DNA of 22,920 bases from an uncultured Clostridiaceae bacterium (GTDB taxonomy: Bacteria > Bacillota > Clostridia > Lachnospirales > Lachnospiraceae). The stretch is taken from contig CAMWMT010000003.1 of NCBI GenBank assembly GCA_947175375.1, positions 1 through 22,920 on the forward strand, written 5' to 3'. The notes beneath the pieces are model-generated. The model had not been told where the DNA came from. It saw only the letters and a list, made by a program, of their open reading frames with translations, and did no database searches. Position numbers and translations under genes: made by a program. This document shows positions 1-7,458 of this stretch, piece by piece. The stretch's first letter is position 1. The number at the start of each line of letters is the position of its first letter.

Positions 1-2
1 TA

Positions 3-1310
3 GCAGTAAGGAGGGTAATAAATAATAAAGGCAAAAAAACACCAGGAATAGATGGAGTTGTCTGGACAACTGACGAGGATAAAATCTGCGCAGTCTACAA
101 TCTCAATACATGCACATACAAAGCAAAACCTTTAAAGAGAGTTTATATCGAAAAGTATGGGAAAAAGGAGAAACGTCCGCTGGGAATACCGACCATGTCG
201 GACAGGGCAATGCAGGGATTGCAGCTTTTAGCTCTTGCTCCAATAGCAGAAACAACAGCAGACAGGGTCTCCTTTGGGTTTCGGCAGGAAAGATGCGCAC
301 AGGATGCCATGGAATATACGTTTAAACTTTTATCAAGGAGAACGTCTCCGGAGTGGATTCTGGAGGGGGATATCAAAGGTTGTTTTGACAACATCAGCCA
401 TGAATGGATGATGGAAAATATTCCGACTGATAAAAGAATAATGAGACAATTCCTAAAGTGCGGATATATAGACAGCAGAAATCTCTTTCCTACAACGAAG
501 GGAAGCCCACAGGGAGGGCTGATTAGTCCAACTTATGCAAATCTGACGCTGGATGGTCTGGAATCTCTGTTACTTGAAAGATATAGTACAAGTAGTACTG
601 GGCATTATAATCCTAATTATAATAAACACAAAGTTCATCTCTGCCGTTACGCTGATGATTTCATTGTGACTGCAAACAGCAGAGAAATTCTTGTGGAGAT
701 TAAGGAACTGATTAAAGAGTTTATGGATAAAAGGGGGCTGAATCTGTCAGAAGAGAAAACCGTTATCACGAACATAAAAGACGGTTTTGATTTTCTGGGA
801 TGGAACTTCAGAAAATTTAAAGGGAAGCTTTTGATTCAGCCATCTGCCAAATCGAAGAAGAAAATCACAGAGAAACTCAGTCAGACGGTAAAATATTACC
901 GGGAAGCAAAACAGGAGCTCTTAATTGTGAAACTCAACCAGATAACAAAAGGCTGGGCTGAATACCACCATTGTGTCTGTGCCAAACGCACATTCTCACT
1001 CATAGATCACAGACTGTGGGAAATGCTGTGGAAATGGGCAAAGAGAAGGCACCCAAGGAAAAATAATAAATGGGTGAAAGACAGGTATTGGCACGCAAAA
1101 TGCGGAAGACAGTGGTCATTCAGAACAGATCATATAATTCTGTACCAGATGATGGATATGCCAATAGTCAGAATCAAATCACTGGACTTAAAGAAAAATC
1201 CATTTCTTGACAGTGATTACTTTTTAAAAAGAAAGGAAGAACATAGAATGAGCCGACAACAAGCATACCAGAAAAGTACCGCTGCGCGTAGTGGATACTA
1301 TGCGTTATAG
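3..1310 (+). CDS. ltrA: Group II intron reverse transcriptase/maturase, 5' partial
   Basis: The reading frame is open from the left edge, and its first residues (NNKGKKTPGIDG) match the conserved N-terminal RT region, so the gene begins upstream of the window. Internal ATG codons such as 195 are not the start. The catalytic YADD box is in CRYADDFIVTA near 643-675. It is preceded by the GSPQGGLISP motif near 500-530 and followed by the maturase X domain with KGWAEYHH near 950. The usual C-terminal HNH endonuclease, with CxxC pairs and an HH motif, is not visible. After NPFLDSDYF the protein runs only about 35 more residues, into sequence that also forms a hairpin (about 1286-1305). The protein would bind its own intron RNA, help splicing and reverse-transcribe it into new sites. 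The family call is secure; activity is unknown. Confidence 0.95.
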   Translation, partial: AVRRVINNKGKKTPGIDGVVWTTDEDKICAVYNLNTCTYKAKPLKRVYIEKYGKKEKRPLGIPTMSDRAMQGLQLLALAPIAETTADRVSFGFRQERCAQDAMEYTFKLLSRRTSPEWILEGDIKGCFDNISHEWMMENIPTDKRIMRQFLKCGYIDSRNLFPTTKGSPQGGLISPTYANLTLDGLESLLLERYSTSSTGHYNPNYNKHKVHLCRYADDFIVTANSREILVEIKELIKEFMDKRGLNLSEEKTVITNIKDGFDFLGWNFRKFKGKLLIQPSAKSKKKITEKLSQTVKYYREAKQELLIVKLNQITKGWAEYHHCVCAKRTFSLIDHRLWEMLWKWAKRRHPRKNNKWVKDRYWHAKCGRQWSFRTDHIILYQMMDMPIVRIKSLDLKKNPFLDSDYFLKRKEEHRMSRQQAYQKSTAARSGYYAL

Positions 1311-1316
1311 ATGCGT

Positions 1317-1391
1317 GAGCGGAATGCGGTGAAAGTCGCACGTTCCGTTCTTAGGGGAGGGATGGCCAGTAATGTCCATCTCTTACCCGAC
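1317..1391 (+). ncRNA. Group II intron domains V and VI
   Basis: Domain V spans 1317-1350. The outer stem GAGCGGAA/TTCCGTTC pairs fully, allowing one G-U. The catalytic AGC triad is at 1318-1320, the two-nucleotide CG bulge at about 1341-1342, and a GAAA tetraloop caps the upper stem. Domain VI (about 1353-1391) pairs GGGAGGGATGG with CCATCTCTTACCC and leaves A1385 unpaired. This is the expected branch-point adenosine, seven nucleotides before the proposed 3' splice site. These features are read directly from the sequence. The exact final base is inferred from branch-point distance and restored exon frame. Confidence 0.93.
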
Positions 1392-1816
1392 TTTTTGCAC
1401 CAAAATACAGAAGGAAAATTATATATGGCGAGTTGAAACGGGATATAGCAAATATCCTGAGTATGTTATGCAAGCGCAAAGAAGTGCACATTGTCGAAGC
1501 GGAAATCTGTCCGGATCATGTGCATATGCTGGTTGAAATTCCGCCAAAGATGAGTGTGTCAGATTTTGTCGGGTATCTGAAGGGAAAAAGTACGCTGATG
1601 ATATTTGAAAGGCATGCAAACCTTAAATATAAATATGTCAACCGACATTTCTGGTGCAGAGGATACTATGTGGATACGGTAGGAAAAAATGCAAAAAAGA
1701 TAGAAGAGTATATTCGAAATCAACTGAAAGAAGATCTGGAATATGATCAGATGTCATTGAAGGAGTATATTGACCCGTTTACGGGTGAGCCGGTAAACAA
1801 AAGCAGGAAGAAGTAA
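1392..1816 (+). pseudogene. tnpA: IS200/IS605 transposase TnpA, 3' exon interrupted by the intron
   Basis: Translation from base 1394 in frame reads FAPKYRRKIIYGELKRDI and continues to the stop at 1814-1816. FAPKYRR directly follows the HIVF strand in Y1 HUH transposases, so the intron has split the gene near the N-terminus. The HUH motif is present (PDHVHML, near 1513-1533), as are the conserved YLKGKS and NRHFWCRGYYVDTVG stretches. A candidate catalytic tyrosine sits in EEYIRNQ near 1706-1726. The protein would cut and join single-stranded DNA at IS ends. Without the 5' exon and splicing, only a truncated product from a weak internal TTG (1433) is possible. The exon frame predicts that the missing 5' exon ends in G, giving a GTT valine codon across the junction. 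Confidence 0.9.
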
Positions 1817-1909
1817 GCCGAAGGGGCTTGGCAGGTAACTGATGTTGCGGCTGGCGAACCTTTCGATGAGTCTTTAGACTCCAGTGCCGGGGATGAGCCC
1901 TTATAGGGC
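1815..1909 (+). other. Hairpin-rich noncoding tail downstream of tnpA
   Basis: Three short perfect stem-loops occur in a row after the transposase stop. They are AAGCC/GGCTT (1815-1829, overlapping the stop codon), GAGTCT/AGACTC with a TT loop (1868-1881), and GCCCT/AGGGC with a TAT loop (1897-1909). No reading frame is convincing here. A structured 3' untranslated RNA of the IS transcript is possible; none of the stems has a T tract, so it does not look like a simple terminator. Confidence 0.5.
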
Positions 1910-1918
1910 GGAAAACAA

Positions 1919-1939
1919 ACCACCGGCTGAGCCGGTGGT
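1919..1939 (+). repeat. IS right-end subterminal hairpin
   Basis: ACCACCGGC (1919-1927) and GCCGGTGGT (1931-1939) are perfect inverted arms around a TGA loop. IS200/IS605 transposases recognise a subterminal palindrome of this kind as single-stranded DNA, so this is the probable TnpA binding site at the right end. Confidence 0.75.
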
Positions 1940-1960
1940 ACTGATTTGTGTCTGAAAAAC

Positions 1961-2300
1961 TTATTCATATGGTCATGACTCGCATGAATGGAAAAGAACT
2001 ATAAAATACAACTTTGTTTAATAATATATACAACTAAAGAAAATGTATGAAAAAACATGTATGTTGTAGGACGAAAAGTAGAAAAACTGATTGACAAAGT
2101 ACTATATAAGATGTATATTGTTACTAAAGAGCGAACAGACAAACAAAAATTATTCGTGAAAATGACAATTGCCCTCAACTGGTTTGGTGGTTACGTCAGA
2201 AAAATCACAGCACATGTTCTTCGTACAAGATTGTTCCAACAGGAACAAATTGTAAATACAACTTTTCAAACAAAAATTCAATGTTGGGAGGAAAACAAAC
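1961..2300. other. Intergenic region and long leader of the sugar operon
   Basis: There is no convincing gene in this stretch. It holds the operon promoter at 2091-2119 and a leader of about 175 nt. It also carries three direct copies of ATACAACT (2006-2013, 2028-2035, 2256-2263), the first two exactly 22 bp apart. A related inverted copy (GTTGTA, 2063-2068) adjoins the dyad AACAT-GT-ATGTT (2054-2065). Downstream are TTCGTACAAG (2220-2229) and the dyad TTGTTCC-AACA-GGAACAA (2231-2248). GntR-family regulators such as AraR bind TTGTAC-like dyads, so some of these could be operators, but none is a clear match to a known consensus. Confidence 0.45.
2091..2119 (+). promoter_or_regulatory. Sigma-A promoter of the chvE-ara operon
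   Basis: TTGACA (2091-2096) is separated by exactly 17 bp from TATATT (2114-2119). The predicted start is near 2126, giving a leader of about 175 nt before the chvE ATG, long enough to hold regulatory structure. The call rests on consensus match and spacing. Confidence 0.75.
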
Positions 2301-3482
2301 ATGAAAAGAAAAGTTTTAAGCACGATCCTTGCAATCTCCATGGTAGCTACGATGGTAGTTGGCTGTGGTGGCGGCTCCACACAGACCGAAGCGCCTGCAG
2401 CAGAGGCACCTGCAGATGATGCAGCAGAGGCATCAGGCGATTCCGCACAGGCAGAGGCTCCGGCACCGGTAGCAGCAGATCAGGAAGGTGGCAAGATCGG
2501 CGTTGCAATGCCTACTCAGTCTTCCGAGAGATGGATCAAGGATGGCGGTAACATGAAGGAGAAGCTGGAGGCACTTGGCTATGAAGTAGACCTTCAGTAC
2601 GCAGAGGATGATGTGCAGATGCAGGTTTCTCAGATTGAGAATATGATCGCATCTGGCGCTCAGTGTCTGGTTATTGCATCTATTGATTCCGGTGCTTTGG
2701 TAAATGTAGAGGCGCAGGCAAAAGAAGCAGGTATCCCGATCATCGCTTATGACCGTCTTCTGATGGATACTGATGCAGTTTCTTACTATGCATCTTTCGA
2801 CAATGAGGGTGTTGGTACCGCGATCGGCGAGTACATCAAGACCGCTAAGGATCTGGATGCTGCACAGGCAGCAGGCGAGAGCTATACCATCGAGTTCTTC
2901 ATGGGATCTCCGGATGACAACAACGCAGTTCTGCTTCACAGAGGTGTGATGGGCGTTCTTCAGCCGTATCTGGATGACGGTACTCTGGTATGCAAGACCG
3001 GAAGAACATCTTTCCAGGATACCTGTATCTTAAGATGGTCCCAGGAGACTGCTCAGCAGTGGTGTGAGAACTACCTGACCGGTTTCTATGCAGATGAGGA
3101 TCTGGACATTGCATGTACCGCATTTGACGGCTTTGCATACGGTGTAAAAGCTGCTCTTCAGGGCGCTGGCTATACCGCTGATAACTGGCCGGTAGTTACC
3201 GGACAGGATGCAGAACTGATGGCTTGCAAGAACATTCTTGACGGAACTCAGACCGCTACGATCTTCAAAGATACCAGCCTTCTGGCAGACAAGTGCGTAA
3301 CTATGGTTGAAGCAGTTATGAAGGGTGCTGAGCCGGAGATCAACGATACGACGACTTATGACAACAACGTAGTAGTTGTTCCGTCCTATCTGTGTACACC
3401 GGTCGCAGTTGACAAAGACAACCTTCAGGCAGTCGTTGTTGACGAGGCAAATTATTATACAGCAGAAGAGTTAGGACTGTAA
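2301..3482 (+). CDS. chvE: ChvE-like multiple monosaccharide-binding lipoprotein
   Basis: This is the solute-binding component of a CUT2-type sugar ABC transporter. Residues 1-22 form a lipoprotein signal (basic start, hydrophobic core, lipobox VVGC with Cys22 as the lipidation site). An Ala/Glu/Pro-rich linker to about residue 60 would tether the domain to the membrane. The mature domain carries features typical of ChvE: GVAMPTQSSERWI, VIASIDSG, IAYDRL, GSPDDNNA, TGQDAE and TIFKDT. ChvE relatives bind arabinose, xylose, galactose or glucose. With araA and araD downstream, L-arabinose is the likely ligand here, by inference. The start follows a GGGAGG Shine-Dalgarno at about 2285-2290. A hairpin directly after the gene would allow more binding protein than ATPase or permease. 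Confidence 0.93.
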   Translation: MKRKVLSTILAISMVATMVVGCGGGSTQTEAPAAEAPADDAAEASGDSAQAEAPAPVAADQEGGKIGVAMPTQSSERWIKDGGNMKEKLEALGYEVDLQYAEDDVQMQVSQIENMIASGAQCLVIASIDSGALVNVEAQAKEAGIPIIAYDRLLMDTDAVSYYASFDNEGVGTAIGEYIKTAKDLDAAQAAGESYTIEFFMGSPDDNNAVLLHRGVMGVLQPYLDDGTLVCKTGRTSFQDTCILRWSQETAQQWCENYLTGFYADEDLDIACTAFDGFAYGVKAALQGAGYTADNWPVVTGQDAELMACKNILDGTQTATIFKDTSLLADKCVTMVEAVMKGAEPEINDTTTYDNNVVVVPSYLCTPVAVDKDNLQAVVVDEANYYTAEELGL

Positions 3483-3496
3483 TTACAGCCTGATGA

Positions 3497-3523
3497 GGCG
3501 GCGGCATGGGCCGCCGCCTTTTT
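3497..3523 (+). terminator. Attenuating terminator between chvE and mmsA
   Basis: GGCGGCGGC (3497-3505) pairs perfectly with GCCGCCGCC (3510-3518) around an ATGG loop, followed by five Ts. The genes downstream belong to the same transporter and no strong promoter is evident in the 87 bp that follow. It probably terminates part of the transcripts, raising binding-protein output over the membrane parts. Confidence 0.85.
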
Positions 3524-3609
3524 ACAGGGGTTTATCCTGTGGCAGAGGCCGAAAACATATAAGATACGGCATTTTGTCTGTGGAAATATAAAGAAAAGGA
3601 GCAAGAGGT

Positions 3610-5160
3610 ATGTCAGATTATATCTTGGAGATGAACCACATAACCAAGGAATTCTCAGGCGTAAAGGCACTGGATGATGTGAATCTGAAGGTGAAAAAAG
3701 GCGAGGTTCATGCGTTATGCGGGGAGAACGGGGCCGGGAAATCCACACTGATGAACGTGCTCTCGGGTGTGTACCCTTACGGGACCTATTCCGGGGATAT
3801 CGTCTATAAAGGTGAGATCGGGAAATTCCACAAGATCAAGGACAGTGAGGCGAAGGGAATCGTTATCATCCATCAGGAGCTGGCGCTCAGCCCATATATG
3901 TCTGTTGCAGAGAATGTATTCCTCGGGAACGAGCAATGTTCCGGCAAGGGAGTCATTGACTGGACGAAGACCAGGGCAAAGGCTGCGGAGATGCTGGCAA
4001 AAGTAGGACTGGAGGACGAGGATGTCAATGTGCCGGTCAATTCTCTGGGTGTTGGAAAACAGCAGCTGATTGAGATCGCCAAAGCCATGGCGAAGGATGT
4101 GGAGCTTCTGATCCTTGACGAGCCGACGGCAGCTCTGAATGATGAGGAGTCAGCAAAGCTTCTGGAGATTATGCTGGAACTGAAGAAGCATGGCGTGACC
4201 ATGATCATCATCTCCCACAAGCTGAATGAGATCAGTTACGTTGCAGATGCCATTACTGTCATCCGTGACGGACACACCATTGAGACTCTGACCAAGGGTG
4301 TGGACGATTTCTCAGAAGATCGTATCATCAAAGGAATGGTAGGACGTGAGATGACGAACCGCTATCCGGTTCGCGAGGGAGTGACCATAGGGGATACCAT
4401 ATTTGAGGTACAGAACTGGAATGTATACCATCCGGAAGATCCGAACCGGCAGGTATTAAAAGATGTGAACATCAAGGTGAAGGCTGGTGAGGTGGTAGGC
4501 CTCGCAGGACTGATGGGGGCAGGACGTACCGAGTTTGCCATGAGCGTATTTGGAAAGTCCTATGGGCAGAAGATAAGCGGAACAGTGAAGATAAACGGCA
4601 AAGAAGTAGATCTGAAAGATGTGCGGACGGCCATTGACAATAAACTGGCTTATGTGTCTGAGGACCGTAAAGGCAACGGACTGGTTCTCATCGACGACAT
4701 CAAGAGGAACATGACCATGGCTGCCCTTCGCAATTTCTTCTCGAAAAACGGTGTGGTAGATGCCAACGAAGAGATCGTGAAGGCAGAAGAATATAAAAAA
4801 CTGATCAACGTAAAAGCGAATTCCATTGACCAGACGGTAGGTTCTTTGTCCGGTGGTAACCAGCAGAAGGTCGTTCTTGCAAAATGGATGCTGACCCAGC
4901 CGGATGTACTGATCCTTGATGAACCGACCCGTGGTATCGATGTCGGCGCGAAGTACGAAATCTACTGTGTCATCAACGATCTGGCAAAAGCAGGAAAAGC
5001 GGTCATCATCATCTCCTCCGAGATGCCGGAGATCATCGGTACCTGCGACAGGCTGTATGTGATCAATGAAGGCCATATCGCAGGTGAGCTGGCTAAGGAA
5101 GAGATGACCCAGGAGAAGATCATGGGCTGTATTATGGCTGATAACAGGAAAGGTGCGTAA
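3610..5160 (+). CDS. mmsA: Multiple monosaccharide ABC transporter ATP-binding protein
   Basis: The 516-residue protein has two fused ABC ATPase domains, the usual size for CUT2 sugar transporters (MmsA/GguA, XylG, AraG). The first domain has Walker A GENGAGKST (residues 38-46) and Walker B LLILDEPTAAL. Its signature region is the degenerate LGVGKQQ. The second has the divergent GLMGAGRTE in place of Walker A, a complete signature LSGGNQQKVVLAKW, and DVLILDEPTRGIDVG. Such asymmetry is normal in this family. It would couple ATP hydrolysis at the cytoplasmic face to sugar import through the permease two bases downstream. The ATG is preceded by AAAAGGAGC with good spacing. Substrate is inferred from the operon. 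Confidence 0.95.
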   Translation: MSDYILEMNHITKEFSGVKALDDVNLKVKKGEVHALCGENGAGKSTLMNVLSGVYPYGTYSGDIVYKGEIGKFHKIKDSEAKGIVIIHQELALSPYMSVAENVFLGNEQCSGKGVIDWTKTRAKAAEMLAKVGLEDEDVNVPVNSLGVGKQQLIEIAKAMAKDVELLILDEPTAALNDEESAKLLEIMLELKKHGVTMIIISHKLNEISYVADAITVIRDGHTIETLTKGVDDFSEDRIIKGMVGREMTNRYPVREGVTIGDTIFEVQNWNVYHPEDPNRQVLKDVNIKVKAGEVVGLAGLMGAGRTEFAMSVFGKSYGQKISGTVKINGKEVDLKDVRTAIDNKLAYVSEDRKGNGLVLIDDIKRNMTMAALRNFFSKNGVVDANEEIVKAEEYKKLINVKANSIDQTVGSLSGGNQQKVVLAKWMLTQPDVLILDEPTRGIDVGAKYEIYCVINDLAKAGKAVIIISSEMPEIIGTCDRLYVINEGHIAGELAKEEMTQEKIMGCIMADNRKGA

Positions 5161-5162
5161 TC

Positions 5163-6320
5163 ATGGAAAATAAAAAAGTTGTCAATATTGATATGAGACA
5201 GTACGGTATGGTACTGGCGCTTATAGCGGTTTATGTTATTTTTGCAATCCTGACCGGCGGCAAGAACCTGTCTCCGGCGAACATTAACAATCTGATCATG
5301 CAGAACGGCTACATCGTGATCCTTGCTGTTGGTATGCTTTTGTGCGTACTGACTGGTAACGTTGACCTGGGTGTCGGTTCTGTCGTTGCTACTTGCGGTG
5401 CTGTCGTTGGTATTGGTATCGTGGACTATGGATGGAATATGTGGCTCGCGATCATCGCAGCACTGGTCGTAGGTCTGCTCTGCGGTATGTTTGCAGGCTT
5501 CTTTATTTCAAAACTGGGGATTCCGCCTTTCATCGTAACGCTGGCGACCATGCTCATGGGCCGCGGTCTTACCTACGTACTCCTGCAGGCACAGACAAAA
5601 GGACCTCTTCCGGCGGATTTCGTATACATAGGAGCGGGCTTCCTTCCGACGATTAAGATCGGTGGGGGAATCGACATGGTATGTCTCGTTGTTGCAGCAG
5701 TCATCTCTGTGCTGATCGTTCTTTCTGAAATGAAGAGCGTTGCTACAAAGAAAAAATATGGTTTTGCAACGAATCCTGCCTGGCAGCTCATCGTGAAGAA
5801 TGGAATCATCATCGGTATCGTATGGTTCTTCTTCTACAAACTGGCATGCTACAGCGGTATCCCATTCGTGCTTGTGCTGATGGCTCTTCTGGTCGGTCTG
5901 TATCACTTCATCACCACCAAGACGGTTGCAGGACGTCAGGTATACGCGCTGGGCGGCAACGCAAAGGCTGCAAAACTGTCTGGTATCAATACAGAGAAGG
6001 TATTCTTCTGGGTATACACCAACATGGGTATCCTCTGCGCAGTAGCTGGTATCGTGCTCTCCGCTCGTAACGCATCTGCAACACCGAAGGCTGGTGACCA
6101 GTTTGAGATGGATGCTATCGCATCCTGCTACATTGGCGGCGCTGCTACTTCCGGCGGTATCGGAACCATTATCGGAGCAGTCGTAGGAGCTTTCATCATG
6201 GGTATCCTGAACAATGGTATGTCCCTGTATGGTTTCTCTACTGACCTTCAGAAGATCGTGAAAGGTGCCGTGCTTCTTGGTGCTGTTACCATCGACCTTG
6301 TATCTAAACGTAAAAAATAA
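5163..6320 (+). CDS. mmsB: Multiple monosaccharide ABC transporter permease
   Basis: A hydrophobic 385-residue protein of the BPD_transp_2 permease family (MmsB/GguB, XylH). Repeated membrane segments begin at about residue 13, with the conserved GNVDLGVGSVVA motif near residues 65-75 and the later ALGGNAKAAKLSGIN cytoplasmic loop that contacts the ATPase. The closing segment, with GGAATSGGIGTIIGAVVGA, is characteristic of the family. It would form the channel for sugar delivered by the ChvE-like lipoprotein. The start codon lies two bases after the mmsA stop, so translation is probably coupled. Length agrees with XylH-type permeases (about 390). Confidence 0.94.
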   Translation: MENKKVVNIDMRQYGMVLALIAVYVIFAILTGGKNLSPANINNLIMQNGYIVILAVGMLLCVLTGNVDLGVGSVVATCGAVVGIGIVDYGWNMWLAIIAALVVGLLCGMFAGFFISKLGIPPFIVTLATMLMGRGLTYVLLQAQTKGPLPADFVYIGAGFLPTIKIGGGIDMVCLVVAAVISVLIVLSEMKSVATKKKYGFATNPAWQLIVKNGIIIGIVWFFFYKLACYSGIPFVLVLMALLVGLYHFITTKTVAGRQVYALGGNAKAAKLSGINTEKVFFWVYTNMGILCAVAGIVLSARNASATPKAGDQFEMDAIASCYIGGAATSGGIGTIIGAVVGAFIMGILNNGMSLYGFSTDLQKIVKGAVLLGAVTIDLVSKRKK

Positions 6321-6333
6321 TTTTTCAAAGGAA

Positions 6334-6355
6334 GGGCTGTCCTCCGGGGCAGTCC
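6334..6355 (+). promoter_or_regulatory. UNCG-capped hairpin before araR
   Basis: GGGCTGTCC (6334-6342) pairs with GGGCAGTCC (6347-6355) over nine base pairs, two of them G-U. The loop is UCCG closed by C-G, an unusually stable UNCG-type tetraloop. It sits between the mmsB stop and the araR ATG (6367). The only good Shine-Dalgarno sequence (AAAGGA, 6327-6332) lies on the upstream side of the stem. The T-poor tail makes it a weak terminator. It may limit araR expression or bring the ribosome site closer to the start. Confidence 0.6.
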
Positions 6356-6366
6356 TGTTAAATAAT

Positions 6367-7458
6367 ATGAAACAGAGGGAACCCAAATATCTGTCACTGG
6401 TCAACTGGATAAAAGAAAAGATCCATACAAAAGAACTGCGTACAGGCGAGAAGCTGTATTCAGAAAATGAATTAAGTCAGATGTTTGGCCTGAGTCGTCA
6501 GACGGTGCGTCACGCGATCGGTATTCTTGAAGCAGAAGGTCTCGTGGAAAGGATCCGGGGCAGCGGTACTTATATTGGATGCCGTAGGGGGGATCCGGGG
6601 AAGCGAACCATGAATATCGCAGTCATCAGTACGTACGTGGACGGATATATCTTTCCGCCTACTCTGCAGGGAATTGTACAGACGCTGACAGGAGCCGGAT
6701 ATATGACTCAGATCGCCTTTACCAATAACCGGGTGGACAGTGAGAGGAAGATCCTGGAAAAGATTCTGGAGAAAGACAATGTAGACGGTGTGATCGTTGA
6801 GGCGACAAAGAGCGCTCTTCCCAATCCGAATCTGGAGTATTATCGGGAGATTCAGAGGCGTCGGAAGGCATTGCTGTTCTTTAACTGCAGGTATCCGGAG
6901 TTGGGTGCTCCGCTGGTAGCGTTGGATGATACCTGGGTGGCAGAGAAGGCGGTGAGTTATCTGCTGTCTATGGGGCACCGGAAGATAGGAGGGATCTTCA
7001 AGGCGGATGACGGACAGGGCAGACTCCGGTATGCAGGTTATGTAGACGCGCTTCTGAAAGAAGGACTGGGTGTGGATGACCGTAAGATCCTCTGGATTGA
7101 TACAGAAGATCAGAAATCTCTGAAAAATATCAAGAATTCCGTGCTTCGGAGGCTGACGAACTGTACGGCGGTCTTCTGTTACAATGATGAAGTGGCTTTT
7201 GGGCTGGTTGAACTTCTTAATGAGGAAGGATTCCGGGTTCCGGGACAGCTTTCCGTGGCCAGTATTGACGGTTCAGAGCTGTCCTTGCTTGCGGAGCCCC
7301 ACATCACCTCAGTTCCCTATCCCATGGAGGAGCTTGGAAGAAGGACAGCAGAAAATATGCTTCACCTGATCGAAGAACCGGATTTTGATGGAACATACCT
7401 GTATCGTCCCGAGATCCTGATACGTGATTCTGTGAGAGAGATAGGAGGAATCGGATAG
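6367..7458 (+). CDS. araR: AraR-type transcriptional regulator (GntR HTH + LacI-type sugar domain)
   Basis: The 363-residue protein has an N-terminal GntR winged helix (residues about 7-70, with LYSENELSQMFGLSRQTVRHAI and RGSGTYIG). A periplasmic-binding-like effector domain typical of LacI regulators follows (from about MNIAVISTYVDGY to the end). This GntR-LacI fusion is the hallmark of AraR, the L-arabinose-responsive repressor of Firmicutes. The ATG at 6367 is chosen because the family motif REPKYLSLVNWI follows directly; no Shine-Dalgarno lies close by, and the nearest is upstream of a stable hairpin. The gene lies between transporter and catabolic genes, so it probably autoregulates the operon, relieved by L-arabinose. 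Operator sequences are not firmly identified. Confidence 0.9.
   Translation: MKQREPKYLSLVNWIKEKIHTKELRTGEKLYSENELSQMFGLSRQTVRHAIGILEAEGLVERIRGSGTYIGCRRGDPGKRTMNIAVISTYVDGYIFPPTLQGIVQTLTGAGYMTQIAFTNNRVDSERKILEKILEKDNVDGVIVEATKSALPNPNLEYYREIQRRRKALLFFNCRYPELGAPLVALDDTWVAEKAVSYLLSMGHRKIGGIFKADDGQGRLRYAGYVDALLKEGLGVDDRKILWIDTEDQKSLKNIKNSVLRRLTNCTAVFCYNDEVAFGLVELLNEEGFRVPGQLSVASIDGSELSLLAEPHITSVPYPMEELGRRTAENMLHLIEEPDFDGTYLYRPEILIRDSVREIGGIG

Larger units (their letters stand above)
1..1391 (+). mobile_element. Group II intron, 3' part (5' part outside window)
   Basis: The segment carries the intron-encoded reverse transcriptase followed at once by a canonical domain V and a domain VI, so it is the 3' portion of a group II intron. 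The right boundary at about 1391 is supported in two ways. The bulged adenosine of domain VI (A1385) lies seven nucleotides from that end, and the transposase reading frame resumes immediately after it. Only about 6 nt separate the protein stop codon from domain V, so domain IV is short. The 5' exon, the GUGYG start and domains I-III are not in the window. Sequence shows the ribozyme core; that the intron is mobile or splices is inference. Confidence 0.93.
1392..1960 (+). mobile_element. IS200-like element, right part
   Basis: It contains the tnpA 3' exon, a noncoding tail of about 125 nt and a terminal hairpin, the layout expected of the right end of an IS200-type element carrying only tnpA. 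No tnpB follows. The outer boundary is not certain. Cleavage in this family usually falls shortly after the terminal hairpin, so the end is placed loosely at about 1960. Confidence 0.7.

Noticed and set aside
2057..2419. A 120-codon frame overlapping the chvE start
   Set aside because: It crosses the promoter and leader and then overlaps the signal peptide of chvE in another frame; no ribosome site or known family.
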